Shown: positions 1 through 12,539, counted from the stretch's first letter. The stretch: DNA of 64,000 nt from Antitrichia curtipendula (GCA_951230915.1 OX579640.1:19922981-19986980); one strand, 5' to 3'. Notes: generated from the sequence alone by a model not told the origin. Numbers and translations are program-made.

Positions 1-102
1 TATAAAAGGCTTGTTATTTGAACTCATTGTATTCACATACTAATTGGCTTGAAAAGCCATTTGACACATATGCAAAATGTAGTGTATTGTGTATCATGTA
101 TT

Positions 103-185
103 TGTATATGATGTATGGTGTCATGTATATGATGTATGGTGTCTTGTATATGGTGTATGGTCTCTGACTCTCTGGTATATGGTGT
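103..185. repeat. short AT-rich tandem repeat
   Basis: Three to four degenerate copies of a unit of about 23 bp built on GTATATGATGTATGGTGTC. It shows strand-biased G/T composition and no coding evidence. Confidence 0.6.
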
Positions 186-278
186 ACTGATTTTGCACAT
201 TTCACCACAACTTGATTTTACACATTTCACCACTACAATTTCAAATCTTTTAGATTTTAGAAAATAATATTCACATTT

Positions 279-660
279 CCTAGATTTTAGAATACAATCC
301 TAGATTTCAGAAAATAATACGCATTTCCTAGATTTCAGAATATAATCCTAGATTTCAGAAAATAATATTCATATTTCCTAGATTTTAGACTACAATCCTA
401 GATTTCAGAAGAAAAATATTCACATTTCCTAGATTTCATAATATAATCCTAGATTTCAGAAAATAATATTCATATTTCCTAGATTTTAGAATACAATCCT
501 AGATTTCAGAAGAAAAATATTCACATTTCCTAGATTTCAGAATATAATCCTAGATTTCAAAAAATAACATTCAAATTTCCTAGATTTTAGAATATAATCC
601 TAGACTTTAGAAAATAATATTCACATTTCCTAGATTTCAAAATATAATCCTAGATTTCAT
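279..660. repeat. 50-bp satellite with 101-bp higher-order period
   Basis: Copies start at 279, 327, 377, 428, 478, 529, 579 and 629. Each unit joins a 20-bp half (CCTAGATTTYAGAATAYAAT) to a half of about 30 bp (CCTAGATTTCAGAAAATAAT followed by ATTCACATTT). Alternate units share variants: TTTTAG/ACA against TTTCAG/ATA, and an AGAAGAAAAA version of the long half. The true repeat is therefore a dimer of about 101 bp in its central part. Confidence 0.85.
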
Positions 661-938
661 TACCACTTTGGAAGTCCCTAAACCCTTCATCCATTTCTAC
701 ATCCACTTTCTCCTGAACCATCTTTACCACTTGGATGTTTCTTGAACCTTCATCCATGTGAACATCCCCAGCTAAACTCGTTGGTGATAATAAAATAGCC
801 AATCATTTATAAACAACTTGTCCACAATGACTGCCAGGCCCCAAAGTCATTCTGCAGTCGATACTGTCCGATATGACTGGTTTAAGTCATTTTGAAGTCA
901 TATGTCGCAGTCACGTATGTACCCATTTTCTTGTAGTG
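661..938. mobile_element. right end of a CACTA-type element (fragment)
   Basis: The stretch ends at 938 in TTTTCTTGTAGTG, the inverse of CACTACAAGAAAA, a terminus typical of CACTA transposons and matching the MITE at 53,349. I could not find a convincing left end, so this is a fragment or a degraded copy. Confidence 0.4.
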
Positions 939-2382
939 TAGGGACCTACAATACATCTCCTTTGAAAATTCATAACTAATTCAATATTGCTCAAAAAAAT
1001 ATGAAACCACTTGTGTTAGATTCCTCGTCTATTTTTCTATCTCTGAAAAATGAATTAAAAATACAACCGACCAAGGAAGCATATGAAAAAGGCAGATCAG
1101 CCCTTAGATGGGCGATTCAAGAGCCTCTTACCTTAGACCAATGTAGCCAATGAATAGTGAGTCAAATATTTGACATAACCTTCTCCTTTGAACTTGATCC
1201 ATAAGACTTAGAGATCTCTCAAAAAGTGAATGCGGAAGATATATTATGAGTGTGAACCATGGCTTTAATCTTTTCAATTGCCTTATACCAAGTGGCAATG
1301 AAAGAGATAAGAGAAGGTTGTACTTTCTTTAGTGGAATAGATACTCATTGCCCATTACATGTTATTCAGCCCCTGTGGAGGGCTGCAAGTTCCCCAGGGT
1401 TCCTAAACTCTGAAATTGTCTGGAACTGTGCCGCAGCAACTGCGTGACATAGCCAAGCAACTGCCACGTCATTCAAAAATAATAATTTTTTTCAAAAAAA
1501 TAAAATAAAATTTTTTCACCTTGTTTTTCCATTTTAAGATTTTAAGATTTATTTTTTTTTCAAAATTTTTTTTTTAACAGCGGCTGTTCTTTTGCTGCTG
1601 GGAGAACAAGCCCGGGAACAGGCCCGAAACGGACCTCGAGACCCCCCCAAAATCATCTAATGTAATCTCGTTGTAATTGAATAAGCATTAGGAAAGATTT
1701 AAACTTTCAAAATGACTATCAAGAATTGATATGTAAAGCTATTTAATAAAGGCTAGAGAAGATAGCTTAAGTATATAAATAAGTACATAAATGTGTTGCT
1801 ATCTTATGTAAATTTCATCAAGTACCCATGAACTTTTCAAAATAATGAATTCCCTTTTAGTAACAAGAACTTGAATTATAAGAAGTACATAATGTCTCAT
1901 TGTCCAGTAAGAAGCATTTCATTGTACAAACATGAGGAGTCACTAGTACTTGGTTGCACCAAATTTGATCTTTTTCATGAAATGAATTCCCTCAATGTAC
2001 TAAGGATTTGAATGACAAGTAACAATATTGTGAAAAGAGTGAAAAGAGCACATAGAATACATCTTCTAAAAATCAAATTGAGGTGCATGTAAGGTAGTTT
2101 GCTCTTAATGCAACCACTTAAGCCTACCTAACTCATCATTGATAGTAATAGATATTTCAAGCAATATGTCACTCTTTCCTAGATAGGAGTCGCATTTAGA
2201 ATATGGTCACATTTAGAACAAACTTCCTTAGAGACCTAGAGCAAGTGAGCCCAAACGGCTAATGCCCTTAATGTTAGTGAACACTAAATTGCAAACTTAC
2301 AAACCAAAAAGACTCATGCTTTATAAAAACTCAAAATTCAAAGTCATTTATTCAGTTGGCAATGGCAACAACCAAAAGTGTG
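939..2382. other. intergenic, degraded repeats
   Basis: No gene recognised. Positions about 1,370-1,660 hold a GC-ended block: a short stem CAGCCC/GGGCTG, CCACGTCA, long A/T runs, and a GC-rich end CGAGACCCCCCCAAAAT. It resembles the block at 11,910-12,160 and is probably a decayed DNA transposon. The remainder is AT-rich with no open frame of note. Confidence 0.5.
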
Positions 2383-3259
2383 CAGTCAAGTCTACTTCAT
2401 TTACAAATTGCCGATTCGAGCCATTCCAATTTTTATTGCATAGTGTAGAAAAAATTTGGAATTTTCATCTTGCTTTATTATTACCAAGTTTTTAAGCAAT
2501 CCTATTCAGCATATACAAATTTCAGTTTTAAAAAATCAAAATTCTATTTTTGGTGAATTATTTTATTTAAAATTTGTGAATTTATATTATCATTGATTGA
2601 AAATGATTGATGATGAATTTTTTAAATTTGATTGCATAGATATGTAGGAAACATCTATATGTACATCTACCTTTCTAACAAGCATCTCCCAAAAAGCTTC
2701 ATAATTCCATCTATAGAGATTTCAATGTTGGGGTGACCGTATCCAAATTTTGTAAAATAGATATCTCTAAATTGTAATTAGATTTTATATTTGCACCTCA
2801 CATGGTAACGAATTTTGTAAATTTGAGCATGATGGTACAATTACTTTGCCAAAATCAAGCTAAAATACAGAGATATCCATTTCTTCAAAGTTTGGTCATA
2901 CAACACTTTTTATTGAATTCTTCATTGATCATATTTTTGTTACTTAAAGGGGTGGTTTTTTTTATTACAAAAGATGTGTGCATGGATGTTCTCTACATAT
3001 CTATGCAATCAAATTTTAAAAATTTGTCACTGTTTTTTTTCAATAAAATATTTTGTAAAACCATGAAAATTGACTTCAAAATTTCACCAAAAATGAAATT
3101 GTGCTTTTTTCAAGCTGAAATTTGGTATATTTGATTGAAATTGCATAAAGATACAATAACAATTATGTTTGCCAAAATATACCAATTATATTACACATTG
3201 TGTACAAAGATTTGAATGCTTCAAATCGGCAATTTTTAAATGAACTAGACTTGACTATA
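2383..3259. mobile_element. TIR-bounded non-autonomous element
   Basis: Inverted termini of about 38 bp are visible. The left end at 2,383 reads AGTCAAGTCTACTTCATTTA and continues to TTGCCGATTCGA. The right end, read inward from about 3,259, gives AGTCAAGTCTAGTTCATTTA and continues to TTGCCGATTTGA. The interior is AT-rich and non-coding. Part of it (about 2,920-3,130) recurs at 59,985-60,200, so this is a dispersed family. I found no secure target duplication, so the superfamily is not assigned. Confidence 0.6.
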
Positions 3260-5726
3260 CATCAATCTATGATTTGGTTTTCCACAAACCTAAGAGCATC
3301 CCCACTCTTTCAATGCAAGAAACTACCTCGCCAAAACTAGCTTTTTGTGGACTCAACTCTCTTTCTAGACTCCAACAAGGAAAAAATTTCCCACCTTTTT
3401 TTCATTTTTTCAGTAGCTTTGCATTTTAATTGGTGGGAGTTGCTATATAATTGTCAAACATTTTCTTAAAGTGTTACAAAACCATTGTCAGACAAGTGGA
3501 ATCCAAGCTTGGAAAAGAGATGAATAGGCCCAACAAGATGGAGGATTGGGTGCTTATTTAGGTGGAGCCGAGCTAATTTTTGGAGTTTTTGTATTTGTGG
3601 TGGGAGACGTTTTGGAAGGTGGAATCTACACTAACCGTGTCAAGGGCTCCCCTTGTGAAAAAGTGGAGATGCTTTAAGATAGAACAACCCATTAAGGTCA
3701 AAAGATCCATGATGGACATCTAGGAAATGACCCCATTATGAGAGGTTTTCAATAAATGAATTGAGCCACAATGAGTGTCTTAGGTGACAATAATGGAGCA
3801 ATGAGTGACCTCCAATTTCTAACTGTAAATTCATTGTAGGAAGTAATTCATTTAGGCTTTCTATGTTAGGGAATATTGAAATAGCTTTAGGTGAGTAAAA
3901 TGACTATCATGGATACACTTTTTATTGATTTGGAGGTAGTATAGAAACTTTTTTAGACCATGATGAGCAATACACTTCAAAAATTTATAACAAATTCATA
4001 CTTTGTCAAAAAAATATAATTTCAATTGCTCTTGCCATTTTTCACACTTGTTTTTACGTGCAGAAAAATTTCAAAATTTCAAAAATGGCATGAGGATAAA
4101 ATCCTAATTCAGACAATGATGTGTTGTTTATCTTAGTTCTACTTTGGAGTAAATTAACTATCTGGTGATTGAAAGTTCATGAGGTAGTTGTGGAGCATTA
4201 ATTCCTTAATCCATGTAGCATGCGGGCTCTTATGACTAAGGTAGTCACCAAAATGCTCCTATTATCAAACCAATAGGTGCATTATTTGTTTCTATAGTGA
4301 ACAATGAAGTCATCCATCTAACTCTTTTGGTCATCAGTGTCTTTCAAGGATTAATCTTGTAAGGACAAATTAGATTACTGTGGAAATTACCTTTATTGGT
4401 ACATCATAAATCATACACTTAAGAAAATCAAATGGTCTCATTGGAGGTCAAACTACTGCGCAAAACTTCTTTTTTGTACAAAATTCAAAAGATGAACATA
4501 TGTAGTTTTGTCTTAGTACATAGAAAGATTCTTTGTCATCCATTTGATTACTTTAAATAGTCTAAAGTATCCTTACAAAATATAAGACTAAGAGTAGTCC
4601 AAATTTTCAAAATTGTAAAGATGCATTATAGAATGCAACTTAGAAGAAGAATTTAATGATGACTCAAACAACAGTTGTAAACTATGATCATATATATGTA
4701 ATTAGATCATCAACTTGTATACAAACCATTGAATGTTTTTCAATAAAATGTGAAGTCAAAGATTGAAAAGTCCTTCTAAACTTGATTGAAGAATGAATAT
4801 TTTTAATTTTCACAAGAGTTTTTTCTTGAAGTTCAAAATGTTAAGTTCTTATTATAGTGATTTTTGAAGATTTTGATTTTACTCTTTATTCAAGATTTTT
4901 TTAAGGATCATTTTTTAAATTGATAAAGTTATTTTTTGAGGCCAGACCTACATGTACCTTTTGAATTATAGTATATTTGCAAAGTGAAGTCTTCATAATT
5001 TGTCCTATACAAATGTTAAAGAACTAATACAAGAATCTTTAAAATAATCCATGGATGAAATTATTTACTTTTATAAATTTAGAATGTCTTTGCATTCATT
5101 CCTTATTTAAAATTTTGAATGTTTAGTTCTTAAGGGATTAATCCTTTAACTTTTTAAGAACTAGGGGATAGTCTAGATTTTCAAAATTATAAAGATGTAT
5201 TATAAAATGCAAGATAGTAGAATAATTTGATGATGACTTTCAAACAATAGTTGTAAAATATTATCTGTAAATCATATCAATACGGTTATATCAACTAGTA
5301 CACAAACCAATATTTTTCAATAAAATTTTGAAGCCAAAAATTAAAAACTCCTTCTAAATTTGATTGTAGATTGAATATTTGTAACTTTTGCAAGAATTTT
5401 TTTCTTTGCAGTTCAAAATGATATAATTTCTAATCATAATAATTATTGAAGAATTTCATTTTACTTCTTATTTATTTTTTTCAAGAGGTCAATTTTTAAA
5501 TTGAAAATATTACTTTTTGAAGTCAGATCTAGTAGTCCCTAACTTCCTATTGAATAATAGAATATTTGCAAAAGAAAGTCTTTAGAATCTATTTCATACA
5601 AATATTAAAGAACTAATACATAAATCTTCAAAATAAAGATGGATGAAAAATTACAATTCTATATGCTTGGGATGTATTTGCATTCATCCATTGTTCAAAA
5701 TTAGAATGCCTAGTCCTTTGGGGTAA
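3260..5726. other. AT-rich intergenic DNA with diverged internal duplications
   Basis: No gene seen. Two stretches, about 4,560-5,110 and 5,170-5,720, are diverged direct copies of each other. Both contain AAAATTGTAAAGATG-like text, a CAATAAAATTTTGAAG-like block and an AAATATTAAAGAACTAATAC-like block, so an old tandem or dispersed repeat is likely. Confidence 0.5.
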
Positions 5727-7028
5727 ATCCCTAAAGAACCATGACTATGTTTTCACCAAAAACTCTCTAAAATTGTCATTTTTAATACAAGCACCAAATT
5801 TTAGATACTTGTAACCATAGGATCTTATAGTTGCACTAGTTTGAAAAGATATGAGAAAAATTTCAGAAATTTCCACTATGTAGATTGCAAGATATTAGCA
5901 TTTGAAGTGACAAAAAATCCTTTGTTCTTACCCTGCAAAAAAATGTGCAACTGCACTTCACAAGATCACATTTGTATGACAAAATGTTCAAAATGGTGCT
6001 GCTTCTTTGGATTCATTCTTCAAGGCAAGTTGGCTACATGTTTGAAAATTTTCAGATCATTTGGAATTGTACAACATATAGGAAAAAAATAATAAGTAGA
6101 AGAAGTAGAGAATGATTCAAAATACAAAATTGTTAACAATTTTGTTATGGAATTGGAAAATGCCAATCCCAATGGTTGAAATGTTGTAATAAACAATCTA
6201 CATTCTATGATTTTATTTTTTCAAAAAATATTGAAAATTGAATAAAATAAAGGAACTTAAAGTTTATTTTAGAGTAGAGAATCCATAATTGTCCGCAAAC
6301 TAAAACTCCTCATAACTTTTGACTCATTGATCAAAATGGAATGATTCAAAGCTTTCAACGTATATATAAATCTAGATAATCAATTTTGATTTTAATTTTT
6401 TTTTAAATTAAAAAAAAAAATCTACCCGGATTGCATGTTCAAGGGAAAAAGTAATATATTATGGTAGAACCACCTACTGTTGACCATGTAAGTGATTTTG
6501 CACATGTTCTAAAGTAGTAGAAGGCAATGTAAATTTACTATCCTATAGAAAGATAGAAATGATGGATATTGCCAATTTTTTGTGATTTGTTTCCTTAAAT
6601 TCAAATTGCTATGGATTTTGGAAGCCAAAAGTTAGCCTCAATCCATATCCAATACATAGTCTTCCAATTTTGATCATCCAGAACTACTTTCCCACTAACT
6701 ACTAACTACTTTCTTGCTCACTACATCAAGACATATGTCATGACCTTCAAATGCCAACCTTGAAAAGTAGGAAAAATCACATTCCAAACTTTGATTGGAA
6801 ACATGTTTCAACCTCGGTTGTCTAGGTCGGGTATGGATCCTTGGTTGGTAATGGATGGTTCTACCATAGGCCATAATTTTTTGACTTGCAATTCCAAATG
6901 CCATGAAATTTAGTGCATATATAAGATATTCTATTAAAATTTCAGCTTAAAATATGCAAATCTATAATCACATGTACATGCCCAAAAATTTCTATGTTGC
7001 CAGAAAACACTTGTTGGTCCTTTAGGGA
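5727..7028. mobile_element. piggyBac-type MITE, copy 1 (interrupted)
   Basis: The left end ATCCCTAAAGAACC and right end GGTCCTTTAGGGA correspond to the termini CCCCTAAAGGACC of the family. The flanks GTAA and TCAA look like mutated TTAA. The interior matches copies 2-4: a TTTTCACCAAAAAC block, AACCATAGGATCTT, TTGCAAGATATTAGCATT, and GGAATTGTACAACATATAGG. A 405-bp TA-flanked MITE sits inside; without it the copy is about 0.9 kb. No coding capacity. Confidence 0.75.
6462..6866. mobile_element. TA-flanked MITE, family A copy 1
   Basis: The termini TGGTAGAACCACC and GGTTCTACCA are inverted, and the dinucleotide TA lies on both sides (6,460-6,461 and 6,867-6,868), as for Tc1/mariner-like elements. 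It is nested in piggyBac MITE copy 1. Its interior aligns with the element at 7,368: both contain AGTCTTCCAATT and GACATATGTCATGA. Confidence 0.75.
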
Positions 7029-7080
7029 TCAAAGACAAATCATTCATGATTTCACAGTGACCATTTTGGATTTGCCTATA

Positions 7081-7352
7081 AGGTAGGCACCCCCAAAATG
7101 GCACCTGACCTTAAAGCGCCATCTATAGGTTGTGTACATTTCCAAAATCAGTTATGTACCTATTTGGATGGAGCGCTTTCAGAAACAAACTTTGACCCTT
7201 CATAACTTTTGCATACGGTGTCCAAATGCCACGTTCTTTGGTGCGTTGGAACCTCCTTTCACTTGCCAACAAGAATATATGAAAATTTGGCCAATCTAAT
7301 AGTAATAAATAGGCTCAGTAGCAAAAAGTGGCGGTTTTGGGTGTACCCACCT
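7081..7352. mobile_element. TA-flanked MITE, family B copy 1
   Basis: The left terminus AGGTAGGCACCCCCAAAA and the right terminus, read inward, AGGTGGGTACACCCAAAA are inverted repeats flanked by TA. It is 272 bp long and non-coding. The terminus resembles that of the 58,332 element (AGGTAACTACACCTAAAA). Confidence 0.75.
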
Positions 7353-7367
7353 TAGTAGTATGGTTTA

Positions 7368-7770
7368 TGGTAAGACCACCTATACCTAATCACTTAAGCT
7401 CTTGTGGCGAAGATGGTGAGCAATATTATTGAATGCGATGGAGTTTTTTCCCGTGTAGGAAGATAGAAAATACTAAGATTGTGAAATTTTCAGAATTTTT
7501 TTTGCAAAACTGAAATTTCTGTGAATTTTGGGAGCCAAAAAGTGTTTTGAACCAATTCCCAATCACTAGAGTCTTCCAATTCCGATCACTCAAGAACTAG
7601 CTTCCTACTATCTATTTTCTTATTATTTTTTGCATACTTTAGGACATATGTCATGATCTTACTAGTTCCAAAGTTAAAAAAGAATAAAAAACACATTACA
7701 AGCCTTGATTGGAAATAGGGGCACTACCGGTTGGGAATTGGTCCCTGGTTAGAAATGGGTGATCTTACTA
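7368..7770. mobile_element. TA-flanked MITE, family A copy 2
   Basis: The left end TGGTAAGACCACC and right end GGGTGATCTTACTA are inverted and flanked by TA. The length (403 bp) and interior match the element at 6,462. It lies 15 bp from the preceding MITE. Confidence 0.75.
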
Positions 7771-8709
7771 TACTACAAACTTTCAAAAATGAGGTGAGAT
7801 TTTTCTTTTTTGCATGTTCATCATGGATGTCAGAACCCACCCTATTTTGAATTATAGGACCTCCACTCCCTAATTCAAGCTGTAAGATTCCAAGATTTCC
7901 AAAATTTCCAAATTATATCACCCACAGTAAATAATTTGTTCTTGTGTGTTCCCAATGTAAAAATTTGAAGTAAAACTTCCAGAGGGGGCTCATTAAACTA
8001 CTATAGTGGAGTCAATCAATTTTGACTTATCATACTACAAAAAATGAAAAGTAAAATAGTTATTGTGAGAAAATTCTTTACATTCTTATACTGAATAATC
8101 TTTATACCATCAGATTGAGTTACTTTTATGTCATTAGAGTGAGTGACAATGAGTGACAATTTAGTTGTATCGAGAAACTTGGTCAAGTATGTGTTTGTTC
8201 AAAAATTGGAGTATTCGAACAGATCGATATTCTCATAAAAAAACTCTTCCAAAGTGCCTAATCAAAACAAGAGGCCAGATAAGGACCTTCTGTCTTCATA
8301 GGGTAATTCTGAAAGATAATTCTGAAAGATAATTCTGAATGCATTGCAGATGTTCGGAGGCCCAAGCTCTTTCGCCAAGTCCACCGACACAACCAAATTG
8401 TCAAAAAAAACATTCTTCATACAGTTCATGCTGGAGAGCCTAAAGCTAAATGCCCTCGACCTTTAAAGTTCTCGAAATGAACCTCTTCGTGACACTGCAA
8501 TGCCTCCGATTGTCCAGTTCTCAGTTTCAGATCAGGAATTAGTTCTGAGCAATCGTTTCCTCATAATGATGAGGACGATCAAGGTATTTCAAAAACAATG
8601 CAAGAAAAGTCTTGTTATACATTCATCATGGCAAACTCGTAAGTGATCTGAAAATTTCGGCATGCCGCTGCTACATAAGCTTGTACCTTCTAACAGAAGA
8701 TAAGACACA
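7771..8709. other. intergenic and 3' flank of RPS18
   Basis: No gene is recognised from 7,771 to about 8,580. A 14-bp unit (AATTCTGAAAGATA) is repeated about 2.5 times at 8,305-8,342. Roughly 8,590-8,709 should be the 3' UTR of the minus-strand RPS18 gene. Confidence 0.5.
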
Positions 8710-9744
8710 CTAACGCTTCTTGGACACACCGACGGTTCTTCCGCGTCGCCCGGTAGTCTTAGTGTGCTGTCCACGTACTCGCAAGCCCCAATAGTGACGA
8801 AGACCACGGTGGTTCCTGGACAAACAAACATCGACTCCAATCAGTGAAGAAGTAATTCTAAAATCCTCGACAAAGAACAGCCTTAGGAAAGCCAAACCGA
8901 AAGAAATGTCAGCACCGCAGCAGAGGCACTTAGCATAGAGCACTCTTTCCCTCCTATGTCATTAATAAAAATCAGAATACAAGAGTGTGTAAGTTAGTTA
9001 TTCATCTAGAGGAAGGCAATAATGGAATTTTACATACCTGATCTTCTTCAGACGCTCAAGGTCGTCCCTGAGCTTCATGTCCAAGGCGTTGGACACAACT
9101 TGGGAGTAGCGACCATCCTTGTGGTCCTTCTTCCTGTTCAGGAACCAATCTGGGACCTTGAACTGGCGAGGGTTGCCTACGATCACCATCAAGTTCTCGA
9201 GCTCGGCGGCGGAAAGCTCACCAGCCCTGAATATAATTACGTACGGGCAGTAAGAATATTGCACGAAATTTTGGAAGAGTATCAACGATCACAAATGACC
9301 TAAATATCAGTTATCATTATTCGTAGCCACCATCAGCTGATCAATTCAAGAAATGGTTAGAATCAAGATGAACAGGAGGTTTTACAAAATGTTATCACTC
9401 CGACGAGATCTTTTTGTTTCTTGAAAAACGACAGATAAAATATAGCCTCACCTCTTGCTCATATCGACGTCGGCCTTCTTGCAAACCAGATTGGCAAAAC
9501 GACGTCCCACTCCCTTGATGGAGGTCAGGGCGAACATGATTTTCTGGCGTCCATCGACGTTGGTGTTGAGAACACGAAGAATGTGTTGAAACTCCTCGCC
9601 CGCAATGAGCGACTGCTCGCAACCACGGTTCACAGCCAGCTTCAGTCACAAAAAGGAAGAAACCCTAAAACTGCATGGAAAATTTGCATTGAAAAAACAG
9701 AAGCGGATGCTGATCGCCGTTACAAAGGGAAGGATACATACCAT
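8710..9744 (-). CDS. RPS18: cytosolic 40S ribosomal protein S18 (uS13)
   Basis: Spliced gene, complement(join(8710..8815, 9038..9226, 9452..9612, 9742..9744)), coding 152 residues, the usual length for plant uS13. The product lies in the head of the small ribosomal subunit and contacts tRNA and the large subunit. The sequence is strongly family-like: [16 protein letters not shown] near the N-terminus, the helix-two-turn-helix region [18 protein letters not shown], then [20 protein letters not shown], and a basic tail ending [13 protein letters not shown]. All introns have GT-AG ends: CAAGAG/GTGAGG, ATCAG/GTATGT and ATG/GTATGT. Exon 1 codes only the initiator methionine, so intron 1 directly follows the start codon. 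All phases join correctly and no stop interrupts the frame. It is probably an active housekeeping gene. Confidence 0.95.
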
Positions 9745-9855
9745 GGTTGCTGCGGAGCGACGACGAAGCGAAGCACAGCAGCGAGCTGGCGATGGCGCAG
9801 TGCAGGCGATTGGGCCGAGCACGGAAAGAGCTTCAACGTCGAGGAGGGTAGGACT

Positions 9856-9911
9856 TTCTAGGGTTGGAGGGGCTTGGAAGGGTTTAGGACTTCCCCACCC
9901 TGGTTATAAAC
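9856..9911 (-). promoter_or_regulatory. RPS18 promoter: TATA-like box and telo-box-like motifs
   Basis: Read on the minus strand, a TATA-like GTTTATAA (about 9,904-9,911) is followed by TCCTAAACCCTTCC (about 9,878-9,890) and CCAACCCTAGA (about 9,857-9,867). AAACCCTA-like telo-boxes close to the start are typical of plant ribosomal protein genes. The start codon is about 115-160 bp downstream. Placement of the transcription start is inference. Confidence 0.55.
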
Positions 9912-9959
9912 TTTCATCCATCCACATCCCATGGATGAGATGTCTGGAATTTGACTAAT

Positions 9960-12250
9960 TTCTTTGAATTGCGGGAGGCCAAAAAATTCTCCTTTACCTC
10001 TTTAATATCACCTTCTCTAGTATCATCATTTGTTCACTTAAGGGAACATAAGTACCCACATCAAAACCCTCTCTTTATTCTTATAATGACAATTTTTTTA
10101 TTTCACAAACAATTACATACAAATGAAATCATAAGTAAGAGAAGAATAAAAAAAGATTTCAAGCATCCTTTTTTACTCTCTTAATTTTTAGGTACTTTTT
10201 ACTTTTACTTTTCATGCAATACTACGTTGCATTGTCACAATGTTGCAAAATTTTATTTTATCTTTGCCAATTAGGACACCTAAACTACAACATTAGAAAG
10301 ATTTAAGTGTATGTATCCTTAAAATTTCTTAATTTAGTGATTCACAAAGACTAATTTACATCATAATTTTATAGCCAAACAATAATGTAGTCAAAAATAA
10401 TTCTGAAAAATGTTGTACAATTATTTTATCAAAAGATTTGTACAAGTAGAACAAAAAAAACTAAAAAATATTTAAAGATTTAAACTCTTGTTTTCAAAAA
10501 ATACTATTATAATCAACTATTGTCTAGATTGTTGCAAATATAGAGAATATGCTATTTAATAAGTGATATAGAAATAAAAGAGAATATTGTGAAATAGGTA
10601 TGAAACATCATCAAAAAAAATATGACATTTTTATTTCAAAAACTTCAACTTTTTTGACAATTCTATTAATATCATATTTGTATTGCAACCTTATGTAAAC
10701 TAGAGAAGGTAATAGTGCAAATTATGTTAAATAAAAATTATCATATTTCAAATTTAGATGCAATTATAGAATTTACGATTAATAAAGAATGTGCAAATTG
10801 GAAGGTTTGGTTGTACCAATGTTTACTAACACTAATTTGTCCTACTCGTAAGGAAGATTAGTAGGCTACAATATTATTTCAACCAACACTTCTTAGGAAT
10901 AGTGTGACTTTGATAAATTAGTGTTTCATGTACTTAAAGGATAAATCAATGCAGTTCTTTATAGGGATCCAATTTTTTTCTAATATATTTAAATTTGAAA
11001 AAATCATATAGAAAGTGATTTATTTATAGCTACAAAACTAAAGCTACCACACTTGTTAATTCTAAAAGGACAAGATCTATTACTAAGGTAGTGTGAAGCT
11101 AATAAATAATTGGATTTCTAGATGAATTGTTGCATTCTTTATTTCCAAATTTTTCCTTAAAGTCATTCATCAAACACTTCCAATCCTTGACGCCTTTGCG
11201 GGTTAACCCTAAAATACCAAAGGAATCCAAATATAGCTTTGGGATGACAAAAAAACTTGTTGGAGGATATAAAACGACCTAACTTATCTAGTTTTTTTTT
11301 GTTGATAAAGAAGATTCTCCTTGTCATAATACACACAAAAAGCTTCTTATGGGGGTGTCTAAGAATTTACTACAAATTAAGAGTTGCCACGGATCACAAA
11401 AGATTGAGCCCTTATAGTGTATTACCAACTCCTTCCTTATTGTTCTTGATCTAAATTTGAACCTTATAAATGATCTTTTTGGAGTTTGAGCCCAATTAAT
11501 TAATTGAGGTTTATTGAGATTAGTTTTTATTCTAATTATAAATTTTCAATAATTCCTAAAATTGAACATTTTATGGCCTATAGAACATTAATCTATTACC
11601 TTAAACTTTTGATTTTCTATTCATAGTTGAACACAATTTTTTCTGCTTATGCTATAATATTCTTCACTATAATATACCCATATGGATAAATTTTAAGTTA
11701 TTTGAGATAATTTTGAATTAGATATCAATTTTCTTCACTTTTTCTTCAAGAAATCATGATAATTTGAAATCATCACCAATAAATCTGAAAATTTTATGAA
11801 TTATAGATGAAATGTAATTTCATCCTTAACAAATAAAATAAAATAATTCCTATTCAATCTTAGTTGCAAAATAGAGGAAACAAAGAAGAAGAAAAAGTTC
11901 GGACATTAGGAAAAATTTGGGGGGGTCCAGAAGGCCGTTAAGCCTGGACCCCCGTAGTGATAGTACAGAAAAAAAATTTGAAAAAAAAAATGCTGAAACG
12001 GAAATTCTGACGTGGTCGAAGTGCCACGTCATCGTGACGTCACTTTTTAATTTTTTTTTGGGAGGAAAAAAAAAAAAGTTTTTTTTTTTCAGAATTTTTT
12101 TTTTTTTTTTTTTTTTTTTTTCCGTAATATCACCCGCGGGTCCCGAAAATCAGCACTCACAGCCTTGTTGAGGCCTCATATTTTTTGTAATGCAGATTGC
12201 ATGGTTATAGGCTCCGTCCTTCCAGAGGTAATTAAATTTGATTCTTTAGC
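9960..12250. other. AT-rich intergenic DNA with one poly(A/T) block
   Basis: No gene recognised. At 11,910-12,160 there is a compact block: a stem GGGGGTCCAG/CTGGACCCCC (11,920-11,953), TGCCACGTCATCGTGACGTCA, several A runs and a 27-base T run ending at 12,121. It resembles the block at 1,370-1,660 (shared GGGGGGGTC end and TGCCACGTCA), so both are probably remnants of one non-autonomous DNA transposon family. Confidence 0.45.
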
Positions 12251-12539
12251 TATTTTATTAAATTTATTATTATTAAATTTTTATTAAATTTAAAACCACG
12301 TTGCAAGTACCGTCCACGGTATTCCAGAAACTAGACCATCGTTACCCGCCCTGTAAGAGAATTCGGGAACATGGGATAAGGACTCGGGAACTCCCCAGGG
12401 AACCCCGAAGAGGATAATGTACACACTCTGTGTATATGGACCACCCTCCTCTGTTTCCTTCGTCTCCGCCATCGCCATTGCGATCCAATTCTTTTCGTCC
12501 TCGCATTGCATTTTCCCCTCGAGGTTGGATTGAATTACA

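Noticed and set aside
279..660. Regular repeats resembling a CRISPR array
   Set aside because: The units are contiguous with no unique spacers, and the genome is eukaryotic. It is a satellite.
5841..6092. 83-codon frame, also seen at 15,399-15,668 and 45,579-45,818
   Set aside because: It falls in the interior of the piggyBac MITE. The frames differ in length and position between copies, so a conserved protein is not supported.
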